DNA of 8,803 nt from Actinomycetota bacterium (GTDB lineage Bacteria > Actinomycetota > Actinomycetes > Mycobacteriales > Mycobacteriaceae): NCBI GenBank assembly GCA_005787665.1, contig SYAB01000298.1, positions 1 to 8,803 of the forward strand, read 5' to 3'. Shown piece after piece: positions 1-6,333 of the stretch (position 1 is the first letter of the stretch; every line of letters starts with the position of its first letter). Position numbers and translations under genes: made by a program. A model generated the notes under the pieces. That model worked only from the letters and a program-made list of their open reading frames with translations, ran no database searches and was not told where the DNA came from.

Positions 1-381
1 ATCAAACTCGGCGTGCTGCCCGGCATGGGCGGCTCCCAGCGGCTCACCCGGGCCATCGGGAAGGCCAAGGCCATGGACATGATCCTGACCGGTCGCACCA
101 TCGACGCCGACGAGGCCGAGCGCAGCGGCCTGGTGTCGCGGGTGGTCCCGGCCGAGAACCTGCTCGACGAGGCCAACGCGGTGGCCACGGCCATCTCGCA
201 GATGTCCCGTTCGGCCGCCCGGATGGCCAAGGAGGCGGTCAACCGCGCGTTTGAGTCCACCCTGGCCGAGGGCCTGCTCTACGAGCGCCGGCTTTTCCAT
301 TCCGCGTTCGCCACCGACGACCAGAGCGAGGGCATGGCCGCCTTCACCGAGAAACGGCCTGCGAACTTCACCCACCGCTAA
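1..381 (+). CDS. echA8: Enoyl-CoA hydratase EchA8, C-terminal part (5' end outside window)
   Basis: Partial gene: frame 1 is open from the first base to a TAA stop, giving the last 126 residues of a protein whose family is about 257 residues long. It hydrates trans-2-enoyl-CoA to 3-hydroxyacyl-CoA in beta-oxidation, in the cytoplasm. The visible part carries crotonase signatures: [15 protein letters not shown] at the start, [18 protein letters not shown], and the C-terminal block [17 protein letters not shown] followed by EKR. These align with both rat mitochondrial crotonase and M. tuberculosis EchA8. In crotonases the second catalytic Glu (PEI motif, Glu164 in rat) immediately precedes the LG, so it should sit just before the first base here and cannot be checked. 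The next gene starts 11 bp downstream, so they are probably co-transcribed. Short-chain preference, including crotonyl-CoA, is inferred from family similarity. Confidence 0.93.
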   Translation: MKLGVLPGMGGSQRLTRAIGKAKAMDMILTGRTIDADEAERSGLVSRVVPAENLLDEANAVATAISQMSRSAARMAKEAVNRAFESTLAEGLLYERRLFHSAFATDDQSEGMAAFTEKRPANFTHR

Positions 382-392
382 GGTTCACTTCC

Positions 393-2075
393 GTGACAGT
401 CGCCGAAGCCGAAGCCGGACCCGCCGCCGACACCAAGCGGGACTGGTGGCAGCGCCGCTATACGTTCACCGGCACCGCCGTCGGCCTGGTTTTCGTGCTG
501 CTCTCGATGACCCCGTCACTGCTGCCCCGCGGTCCGCTCTTCCAGGGCCTGGTCAGCGGTGTCGGCGGTGCGATCGGATACGGGTTGGGCGTCTTCGGCG
601 TGTGGCTGGTGCGATTCATGAAGTCCCGTCCGAGTAGCCCGCCCGCGCCGCGACGGGCCTGGCCGATCCTGGTCGTCGCCGGCGCGGTCGCATTGTTGCT
701 CGGGATCCTGTACTTCCACTTCTGGCAGAACCATGTCCGCGACCTGATGGGCGTTCCGCGGCTGCAATGGTTCAACTACCTGCAGGCAGCAGTGCTGGCG
801 GTGGTGTTCCTGTTCGTGTTCGTCGAGATCGGCCAGCTCATCGGCAGGCTCTTCCGGTTCCTGGTCCGCCAGCTCGGGCACGTCGCCCCGCCGCGGGTGT
901 CGTTCGTCATCGCGATGGTGGCCCTGTTGGCTTTGGGCATCGCCATCCTCAACGGCGTGGTGGTGCGCGGAGCGATGAGCGTGCTGAACAAGACCTTTGC
1001 CACCGTCAACGACGAGATGGACCCGAACCACCCCGCCCCGACCAGCGCGTTGCGCTCCGGGGGCCCGGGCTCGCTGGTGTCGTGGGACTCGCTGGGACAC
1101 CAGGGCCGGCTGTTCGTCGGCAATGGTCCGACCGTCACACAACTCACCGAGTTCAACGGGACCCCGGCCACCGAGCCGATCCGGGCCTACGCCGGCCTGC
1201 ACTCCGCCGACGGGATCCGCGCCACCGCGGAGATCGCCGCCCGCGACCTCGAACGGGCGGGCGGACTCGAGCGCGCGGTGATCGCGGTGGCCACCACCAC
1301 CGGCACCGGCTGGATCAACGCCGCCGAGGCCGACTCGCTGGAGTACATGTACAACGGTGACACCGCCATCGTCAGCATGCAGTACTCGTTCCTGCCCAGT
1401 TGGCTGTCGTTCCTGGTGGACAAGGAGAACGCCCGCCAGGCCGGGCAGGCCCTCTTCGAGGCGGTCGACGCGCGGGTGCGGGCACTGCCGGAGGTTCAGC
1501 GGCCCAAGATCGTCGTGTTCGGCGAGAGCCTGGGTTCCTTCGGCGGGGAGGCGCCGTTCCTGAGCCCGAACAACATCATCGCCCGCACCGACGGCGCGTT
1601 GTTCTCCGGACCGACCTTCCAGAACACCCTGCGCGATGACGTCACCGACAACCGCGATCCGGGATCGCCGGAGTGGTTGCCGATCTTCGACCGCGGCGCC
1701 AACATCCGGTTCGTCGCCCGGGCCGAGAATCTCGGTCGGCCGGATGCGCCGTGGGGAAGTCCGCGGATCGCCTACCTGCAACACGCCTCGGATCCGATCG
1801 CCTGGTGGAATCCCGAACTGCTGTTCACCGAACCGGATTGGCTGCGGGAGCCTCGCGGTTACGACGTGTCCAAGGACATGAACTGGATCCCGGTGGTGAC
1901 CTTCCTCCAAGTGGCGGCCGATATGGCGGTCGCCGTCGACGTGCCGGACGGGCACGGTCATCGCTACGTCAAGGACGTGGTGAATGCGTGGGCCGCCGTT
2001 CTCCAACCGCCGGGGTGGACGGCACAGAAGACCGAGATCCTCCGCGGTCGGGTCACCCAGGACTATCCGCAGTGA
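393..2075 (+). CDS. Membrane-anchored alpha/beta-hydrolase (Rv1069c-like)
   Basis: A 560-residue protein with a GTG start, preceded by a weak AAGG at 380-383. The N-terminal third is hydrophobic with about five likely membrane helices (roughly residues 26-46, 53-76, 91-110, 131-152 and 168-190). The C-terminal two thirds is a soluble catalytic domain. This layout matches the actinobacterial alpha/beta-hydrolase family typified by M. tuberculosis Rv1069c (N-terminal membrane domain plus Abhydrolase_9-type catalytic domain). The nucleophile elbow GESLGS puts the serine at residue 379. A likely acid is Asp467 in QHASDPI, and the histidine is probably His521 or His523 in DGHGHRY. A conserved-looking TTGTGWIN segment lies before the elbow. 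The substrate is unknown; esterase or lipase activity on acyl lipids at the membrane is an inference. It follows echA8 by 11 bp and precedes lpqV by 23 bp, so it is likely in one operon with both. Confidence 0.9.
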   Translation: MTVAEAEAGPAADTKRDWWQRRYTFTGTAVGLVFVLLSMTPSLLPRGPLFQGLVSGVGGAIGYGLGVFGVWLVRFMKSRPSSPPAPRRAWPILVVAGAVALLLGILYFHFWQNHVRDLMGVPRLQWFNYLQAAVLAVVFLFVFVEIGQLIGRLFRFLVRQLGHVAPPRVSFVIAMVALLALGIAILNGVVVRGAMSVLNKTFATVNDEMDPNHPAPTSALRSGGPGSLVSWDSLGHQGRLFVGNGPTVTQLTEFNGTPATEPIRAYAGLHSADGIRATAEIAARDLERAGGLERAVIAVATTTGTGWINAAEADSLEYMYNGDTAIVSMQYSFLPSWLSFLVDKENARQAGQALFEAVDARVRALPEVQRPKIVVFGESLGSFGGEAPFLSPNNIIARTDGALFSGPTFQNTLRDDVTDNRDPGSPEWLPIFDRGANIRFVARAENLGRPDAPWGSPRIAYLQHASDPIAWWNPELLFTEPDWLREPRGYDVSKDMNWIPVVTFLQVAADMAVAVDVPDGHGHRYVKDVVNAWAAVLQPPGWTAQKTEILRGRVTQDYPQ

Positions 2076-2098
2076 AACCGGACCATGGATTGACTGTC

Positions 2099-2530
2099 AT
2101 GCTCAGCGCCCGACGCCGCGCCGCCTGCCTCGCCGGATTGGCCGCCGTCCTGCCCGGCGCACTACTGCTCGGGTGTTCGCCGGGCGGCCCGAAGGCAACA
2201 ACCGTGGCCCCGGCCCCGTCCGCTGAGCAGCCGGCGGCGCAGCCCGGTGATTCGCCGATCGGGATCTCCCCGGGTGGGGTCACCACCCGGATCGACGAGC
2301 CCGCCCAGTCCACCGAGGAGCAGTACGCACAGGCCTGCCTGTCGGCCAAGGAGTGGATGGATGCCAAGGGCGGGGATCCGCACAGCCTGATCGAGCCGTA
2401 CCTCAAGGACATTCAGGCCTCGACGCAGTCCGGCCGGGCGACGTTCATGAAGTCCTGGCCCGAGTTGAGCAACGCCGAGCAGGCCGCGGTGATCATCGCG
2501 GTGCAGGCCGCCGCCGACGGCGGCTGCTGA
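2099..2530 (+). CDS. lpqV: Small lipoprotein LpqV
   Basis: A 143-residue lipoprotein. The N-terminus has Arg5-Arg6-Arg7, a hydrophobic stretch from Ala8 to Leu24, and a lipobox LLGC with the lipidated cysteine at residue 26. A Pro/Ala-rich linker follows (about residues 30-60), then a folded domain with TEEQYAQAC, SLIEPYL and EQAAVIIAVQAAAD. The mature part keeps Cys80 and a C-terminal Cys143, which could form a disulfide outside the membrane. I chose ATG 2099 because it places the arginines at the extreme N-terminus. In-frame GTG 2072 (overlapping the upstream TGA stop) and TTG 2090 are alternatives, but the GTG start would add an acidic residue to the signal-peptide n-region. The ribosome site is weak (GGA at 2087-2089). 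Identity as LpqV (Rv1064c-like) rests on the lipoprotein character, the domain and its place beside an Rv1063c-like patatin. Function is unknown. Confidence 0.85.
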   Translation: MLSARRRAACLAGLAAVLPGALLLGCSPGGPKATTVAPAPSAEQPAAQPGDSPIGISPGGVTTRIDEPAQSTEEQYAQACLSAKEWMDAKGGDPHSLIEPYLKDIQASTQSGRATFMKSWPELSNAEQAAVIIAVQAAADGGC

Positions 2531-2577
2531 CACGTGCCGGCCCGAAGTCCCGCGGCACCCGGGCCCACAATGGAGCC
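2531..2577 (+). promoter_or_regulatory. Short spacer with competing hairpins and a possible -10 before the patatin gene
   Basis: The 47-bp gap between lpqV and the patatin gene can fold in two mutually exclusive ways. GTGCCG (2534-2539) pairs with CGGCAC (2553-2558). Alternatively, GGCCCG (2539-2544) pairs with CGGGCC (2560-2565), extended by GTG (2534-2536) with CAC (2566-2568) across a 2-nt bulge. No U-tract follows, so a classical terminator is not supported. The hexamer CACAAT (2566-2571) lies six bases before the ATG, the spacing of a -10 box in a leaderless transcript, although its first base differs from the TANNNT consensus. GGAG at 2572-2575 is too close to the ATG to be a good ribosome site. 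GC-rich DNA makes such stems by chance, so this is tentative. Confidence 0.3.
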
Positions 2578-3546
2578 ATGGCCAAACGGGTAGCCCTCGC
2601 ACTCGGCAGCGGTGGCGCGCGGGGATACGCCCACATCGGCGTGATCAACGAACTGCACGACCGCGGGTACGAGGTCGTCGGCATCGCGGGCTCGTCGATG
2701 GGTGCCCTCGTCGGCGGACTCTTCGCCGCGGGCTCGCTGGACGAGTTCACCGAATGGGCGACGACACTCACCGGTCCGGCGATGCTGCGGCTGCTCGATC
2801 CGTCCATCTCGGCCCCCGGTGTCTTCCGGGCCGGCAAGATACTCGACGCGGTCCGCGACATCGTCGGCGACGTGACGATCGAGAGTCTGCCGATCCCGTA
2901 CACGGCGGTCACCACCGACCTGATCGCCGGGAGATCGGTGTGGCTGCAACGCGGCCCCCTCGATGAGGCCATCCGGGCCTCGATCGCCATCCCCGGGATG
3001 ATCGCCCCGCACATCGTCGACGGACGCCTTCTCGCCGATGGCGGAATCCTCGACCCGCTACCCATCGCACCGATCGCGGCGGCCAACGCCGACCTGACCG
3101 TCGCGGTGAGCGTCTCGGGTATGGAGGCCGATGTCTCCGATGGAGCCGGCACCGACGTCCGGCCGTCCCGAGAGCGGCTCAACCGACTGTTGCGCAGCAC
3201 CTCGGCCCTGATCGACAAGTTCAGCGCCGGCGCCGCACCGTTCGACATCACCGAGATCGAGGATCACGAGTCGGTGGCTCATCCGATGGCCGATGACGAG
3301 TTCACCGACGCCGAGCGGGGGTCCCCGATCCCCAAGCTGCGCAGCTTCGCGGTGATGATGCGCACCATCGACATCGCCCAGGCCGCTCTGGCACGCCATC
3401 AGATGGCGGCCTATCCCCCGGACGTGCTCATCGAAGTGCCCCGAACCGCTTGCCGCAGCCTGGATTTCCACCGCGCCGCCGAGTTGATCGCCCTGGGTCA
3501 TGAATTGGCGGCGCGCGCGTTGGATCGCCTCGACGAGCAGCTGTGA
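2578..3546 (+). CDS. Patatin-like phospholipase/esterase (Rv1063c-like)
   Basis: A 322-residue patatin-family serine hydrolase with a Ser-Asp dyad. The oxyanion loop GSGGARGYAHIG is at residues 10-21, the nucleophile elbow GSSMG at 38-42 (Ser40), and the catalytic Asp154 is in the DGG of LLADGGILDPLPI. All three hallmark motifs are intact and correctly spaced. There is no signal peptide or membrane segment, so it is probably cytoplasmic or peripheral; the bacterial NTE/RssA-type group is the nearest family. The C-terminal part, with TDVRPSRERLNRLL and an alpha-helical tail, has no motif I recognise. Likely activities are hydrolysis of phospholipid, lysophospholipid or other acyl esters; the substrate is not predictable. 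ATG 2578 was chosen because the oxyanion loop follows at once, as usual in this family. It lies 47 bp after lpqV and is probably part of the same transcription unit, or has its own leaderless start. Confidence 0.9.
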   Translation: MAKRVALALGSGGARGYAHIGVINELHDRGYEVVGIAGSSMGALVGGLFAAGSLDEFTEWATTLTGPAMLRLLDPSISAPGVFRAGKILDAVRDIVGDVTIESLPIPYTAVTTDLIAGRSVWLQRGPLDEAIRASIAIPGMIAPHIVDGRLLADGGILDPLPIAPIAAANADLTVAVSVSGMEADVSDGAGTDVRPSRERLNRLLRSTSALIDKFSAGAAPFDITEIEDHESVAHPMADDEFTDAERGSPIPKLRSFAVMMRTIDIAQAALARHQMAAYPPDVLIEVPRTACRSLDFHRAAELIALGHELAARALDRLDEQL

Positions 3547-3567
3547 GAATCACGATCGAGGATGCGC

Positions 3568-3584
3568 GTGCCGGGCACTACCAT
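3568..3584 (+). promoter_or_regulatory. Candidate promoter -10 with adjoining palindrome, upstream of the dehydrogenase operon
   Basis: A perfect 11-bp palindrome GTGCC-G-GGCAC (3568-3578) directly abuts TACCAT (3579-3584), which fits the mycobacterial -10 consensus TANNNT. Transcription would start near 3591, giving an untranslated leader of about 90 bases. No convincing -35 hexamer is seen about 17 bases upstream, which is common for mycobacterial SigA promoters. The palindrome would lie in the -10/-35 spacer, where a repressor could block the polymerase. Inference from position and symmetry only. Confidence 0.35.
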
Positions 3585-3612
3585 GGAGTGTCCGGTCGAT
3601 CCGGCGAGGAGC

Positions 3613-3628
3613 TGGTCCGCGCTGACCA
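3613..3628. promoter_or_regulatory. Inverted repeat TGGTC-N6-GACCA, candidate operator
   Basis: Two perfect 5-base arms are separated by six bases (CGCGCT), 53 bp before the start codon of the acyl-CoA dehydrogenase. The size and dyad symmetry suit a TetR- or GntR-type dimer site, and it would lie just downstream of the proposed transcription start. No regulator gene is present in the window to pair it with. The arms are short enough to occur by chance. Confidence 0.3.
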
Positions 3629-3666
3629 TCGCGCGGCCGGGATTGACGCCGCGACCTGAACCACCC

Positions 3667-3673
3667 GAGAGGA
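3667..3673 (+). promoter_or_regulatory. Shine-Dalgarno site of the acyl-CoA dehydrogenase
   Basis: GAGAGGA ends seven bases before ATG 3681. It is one of the two best ribosome binding sites in the window (with 8563-8569) and it fixes the start of the first gene in the operon. Confidence 0.75.
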
Positions 3674-3680
3674 CGCACCG

Positions 3681-4874
3681 ATGACCATCACCGCCACGTC
3701 ACCCAAGAACGAGACCTACGCGCCCCTGGAGCTTTTCGGCATCGACCGCCTGCTCGAGGACGACGAGCGCGATATTGCTGCCACCGTGCGCAAGTTCGTC
3801 GACACCCGGCTGAAGCCCAACGTCGGCGACTGGTTCGAAATGGGCAGCCTGCCCAGGGAGTTGGCACGTGAGTTCGGGCAGCTCGGGGTGATGGGCATGC
3901 ATCTGCAGGGCTACGGCTGCGCCGGAACCAACGCCGTCAGCTACGGCCTGGCATGCATGGAACTGGAAGCCGGCGACAGCGGTTTCCGCAGTTTCGTCTC
4001 GGTGCAGGGCTCGCTGTCGATGTTCTCCATCTACCGCTACGGCTCCGAGGAACAGAAGCAGGAATGGCTGCCGCGCCTCGCGGCCGGCGACGCCATCGGC
4101 TGCTTCGGTCTGACCGAGGCCGATTTCGGCTCCAACCCGGCCGGCATGCGGACCCGGGCCCGCCGCGATGGATCCGACTGGGTGATCAACGGCACGAAGA
4201 TGTGGATCACCAACGGCAGCCTGGCCGACGTGGCCACCGTCTGGGCGCACACCGACGACGGGATCCGGGGCTTCCTGGTGCCCACCGACACCCCGGGATT
4301 CTCCGCCAACGTCATTCACAAGAAGCTCTCGCTGCGGGCCTCGGTCACCTCCGAACTGGTGCTCGACAACGTGCGACTGCCCGCCTCGGCACAACTCCCG
4401 GAAGCCCGGGGGCTCGGCGCGCCGCTGTCCTGCCTCAACGAGGCGCGTTTCGGCATCGTCTTCGGCGCGATGGGCGCCGCCCGGGATGCCCTGGAGACCA
4501 CCCTGGCCTACACCGCCAACCGTGATGTGTTCGACCGGCCGCTCTCCAGCTACCAGTTGTCCCAGGAGAAACTCGCCAATATGACCCTGGAACTCGGCAA
4601 AGGCGTGCTTTTGGCGATCCACCTCGGCCGCATCAAAGACGCCGAGGGAGTGCTGCCCGAGCAGGTGAGCCTGGGCAAGCTCAACAATGTCCGCGAGGCC
4701 CTGGCGATCGCCCGGGAGTGCCGGACGCTGTTGGGCGGCAGCGGGATCACCCTGGAGTACTCGCCGTTGCGGCATGCCAACAACCTGGAGTCGGTACTGA
4801 CCTACGAGGGGACCTCGGAGATGCACCTGTTGTCGATCGGCAAGGCACTCACCGGGCACGCGGCGTTCCGCTGA
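3681..4874 (+). CDS. Acyl-CoA dehydrogenase, glutaryl-CoA dehydrogenase type
   Basis: A 397-residue flavoprotein predicted to oxidise and decarboxylate glutaryl-CoA to crotonyl-CoA with FAD, passing electrons to ETF. It aligns throughout with human GCDH. Shared blocks are GYGCAG, GDSGFRSF, CFGLTEADFGSNP (from residue 141), WITN (from Trp175) and the C-terminal TYEGTSEMH, with the catalytic base at Glu376. Arg103 matches human Arg94 (mature numbering), which binds the distal carboxylate of glutaryl-CoA. Glu96 matches human Glu87. Retention of both points to a dicarboxylyl-CoA substrate rather than a plain acyl chain. Length is normal. M. tuberculosis FadE7 is a likely relative. It is the first gene of an operon: the aldehyde dehydrogenase begins one base after its stop. 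Whether it is decarboxylating cannot be settled from sequence alone; a related short dicarboxylyl-CoA is the alternative substrate. Confidence 0.88.
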   Translation: MTITATSPKNETYAPLELFGIDRLLEDDERDIAATVRKFVDTRLKPNVGDWFEMGSLPRELAREFGQLGVMGMHLQGYGCAGTNAVSYGLACMELEAGDSGFRSFVSVQGSLSMFSIYRYGSEEQKQEWLPRLAAGDAIGCFGLTEADFGSNPAGMRTRARRDGSDWVINGTKMWITNGSLADVATVWAHTDDGIRGFLVPTDTPGFSANVIHKKLSLRASVTSELVLDNVRLPASAQLPEARGLGAPLSCLNEARFGIVFGAMGAARDALETTLAYTANRDVFDRPLSSYQLSQEKLANMTLELGKGVLLAIHLGRIKDAEGVLPEQVSLGKLNNVREALAIARECRTLLGGSGITLEYSPLRHANNLESVLTYEGTSEMHLLSIGKALTGHAAFR

Positions 4875-4875
4875 G

Positions 4876-6333
4876 ATGACGGCCGGCATCGCCCACCTCG
4901 TCGCCGGACAGTGGCGCGGCGGTGGCGGGGAACATCTGCACAGCGTCAACCCAACTCAGCCGAACGAGGTTATCGCCGAGGGTAACTCGGCGACATCCGC
5001 TGATGTGGATGATGCCGTGCGTGCGGCTGCTGACGCAGTCACACGCTGGTCGGCCACCCCGATCCATTCCCGGGGCGCAGTGCTGGGCACCGCGGCGGCG
5101 ATCGTCGACCTCAACGCCGAACAATGGGGTCTGGAACTTGCGGTCGAGGAGGGCAAGACCCGCGCCGAAGGCGTCGGCGAGGTGCGCCGGGCCGCGCAGA
5201 TCCTGGCCTACTACGCCGCCGAAGGCGACCGGGTGGCCGGGGAGATCTTCGCCTCGCCACGCGCCGGCGAGCAGATCCTGGTCACCCGTAAGCCCGTCGG
5301 TGTCGTCGGGGGGCTCACCCCGTTCAACATCCCGATCGCGATCCCGGCCGGGCAGATCGCGCCGGCCCGGGTCTACGGAAACGCGGTGGTGTGGAAGCCG
5401 GCCAGCTCGGTGCCACTGCTGGCGATGCGCCTGGCCGAGGCCCTCGCCGAGGCGGGACTGCCGTCCGGTGTGCTGAATCTGGTGATCGGCAACGCCGCCG
5501 TCGGCGATGCGATCGTCGGTCACGACGGGGTCGCGGCCATCACTTTCACCGGGAGCACAGGAGTGGGCCGCCGGATCGCCGCCGCCGCGGTGGCCCGCGG
5601 GGTTCCGGTTCAGGCCGAGATGGGCGGCAAGAACGCCGCGGTGGTGCTCGACGACGCCGACATCGACCTCGCCCTCGAACAGGTCATGTTGGGCGCATTC
5701 CGCAGCAGCGGCCAGAAGTGCACGGCGACATCACGATTGATCCTGACCGAGGGCATCGCTGAGCGGTTCGTGGAATCCTTGTCACAGCGCGCTGAGGCCC
5801 TGATCGTCGGTGATCCCGCCGATGACCGCACCCAGATGGGCCCGGTGATCACCGACACCGCGCAGTCCTTCATCACCGCCGGTATCGACACCGCCCGGTC
5901 GCAGGGCGCCGACGTGCTCGCCGGCGGTGGGGGCTACAGCGACGGTGCACTGGCGCGGGGATACTTCGTGGCACCGACCGTCGTCGAACTCACCGGCCCC
6001 GCGGATATCTGGACCGAAGAACTGTTCGGACCCGTACTCGCGGTTCGGCGGGCCCGTGATGCCGAGGAGGCCTTCGCACTGGCCAACGAGGGCGACTTCG
6101 GTTTGAGCGCCGCGGTGTTCACCCAGGACCTGACCCGAGCGATGCAGGCGATGGCGTGCATCGACGTCGGTGTCCTGCACGTCAATTCCGAGTCGGCCGG
6201 CGCGGATCCGCACGTACCGTTCGGCGGCGCCAAGAAGAGTGGTCTGGGCCCCAAGGAGCAAGGCGCGGCGGCGCGGGAGTTCTTCACCCACACCACGACG
6301 GTGTACCTGCGCGGCGGGACCGCCCGCGCATGA
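4876..6333 (+). CDS. Aldehyde dehydrogenase, semialdehyde (alpha-ketoglutaric/glutaric semialdehyde) type
   Basis: A 485-residue NAD(P)-dependent aldehyde dehydrogenase oxidising an aldehyde to an acid. Catalytic residues are present: Asn151 in the PFNIPIAIP motif, Glu248 in AEMGGKN, Cys282 in GQKCTA and Glu382 in TEELFGP. The patterns ITFTGSTGVGRRI, EMGGKNAAVVLDDADID and the C-terminal HVPFGGAKKSG-LGPKEQG resemble alpha-ketoglutaric semialdehyde (2,5-dioxovalerate) dehydrogenases, which take C5 omega-semialdehyde acids. The position after WKPA that selects NAD when it is Glu is Ser here, so NADP use is plausible. Flanked by a glutaryl-CoA-dehydrogenase-type enzyme and a CoA-transferase, glutarate semialdehyde is the best substrate guess; succinate or 2-oxoglutarate semialdehyde are alternatives. 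It starts one base after the previous stop and its stop overlaps the next start by four bases, so translation is coupled. Codons at 4951-5049 are unusually A/T-ending. Confidence 0.88.
   Translation: MTAGIAHLVAGQWRGGGGEHLHSVNPTQPNEVIAEGNSATSADVDDAVRAAADAVTRWSATPIHSRGAVLGTAAAIVDLNAEQWGLELAVEEGKTRAEGVGEVRRAAQILAYYAAEGDRVAGEIFASPRAGEQILVTRKPVGVVGGLTPFNIPIAIPAGQIAPARVYGNAVVWKPASSVPLLAMRLAEALAEAGLPSGVLNLVIGNAAVGDAIVGHDGVAAITFTGSTGVGRRIAAAAVARGVPVQAEMGGKNAAVVLDDADIDLALEQVMLGAFRSSGQKCTATSRLILTEGIAERFVESLSQRAEALIVGDPADDRTQMGPVITDTAQSFITAGIDTARSQGADVLAGGGGYSDGALARGYFVAPTVVELTGPADIWTEELFGPVLAVRRARDAEEAFALANEGDFGLSAAVFTQDLTRAMQAMACIDVGVLHVNSESAGADPHVPFGGAKKSGLGPKEQGAAAREFFTHTTTVYLRGGTARA

Noticed and set aside
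516..2006. Long minus-strand open frame (496 codons) opposite the membrane hydrolase
   Set aside because: It is a shadow of GC-rich coding: the composition is rich in Arg, Gly, His and Asp with no domain, while the plus strand has clear helices and a catalytic elbow.
1673..2098. Upstream extension of the lipoprotein reading frame into the membrane hydrolase gene
   Set aside because: The extended part is the out-of-frame shadow of the hydrolase and would bury the signal peptide and lipobox in mid-protein.
3591..3608. Near-tandem TCCGGTCGA / TCCGGCGA motif in the intergenic region
   Set aside because: Too short and GC-biased to separate from chance.
3699..4949. Long minus-strand open frame (416 codons) opposite the acyl-CoA dehydrogenase
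   Set aside because: The plus strand encodes an unmistakable GCDH-type protein; the reverse frame has low-complexity His/Gly/Gln-rich sequence and no ribosome site that I could see.
6156..6329. Upstream extension of the CoA-transferase frame into the aldehyde dehydrogenase
   Set aside because: The family N-terminus (VVVDFSRVLAGPYA) begins right after ATG 6330, and the ATGA overlap is a standard coupled start.
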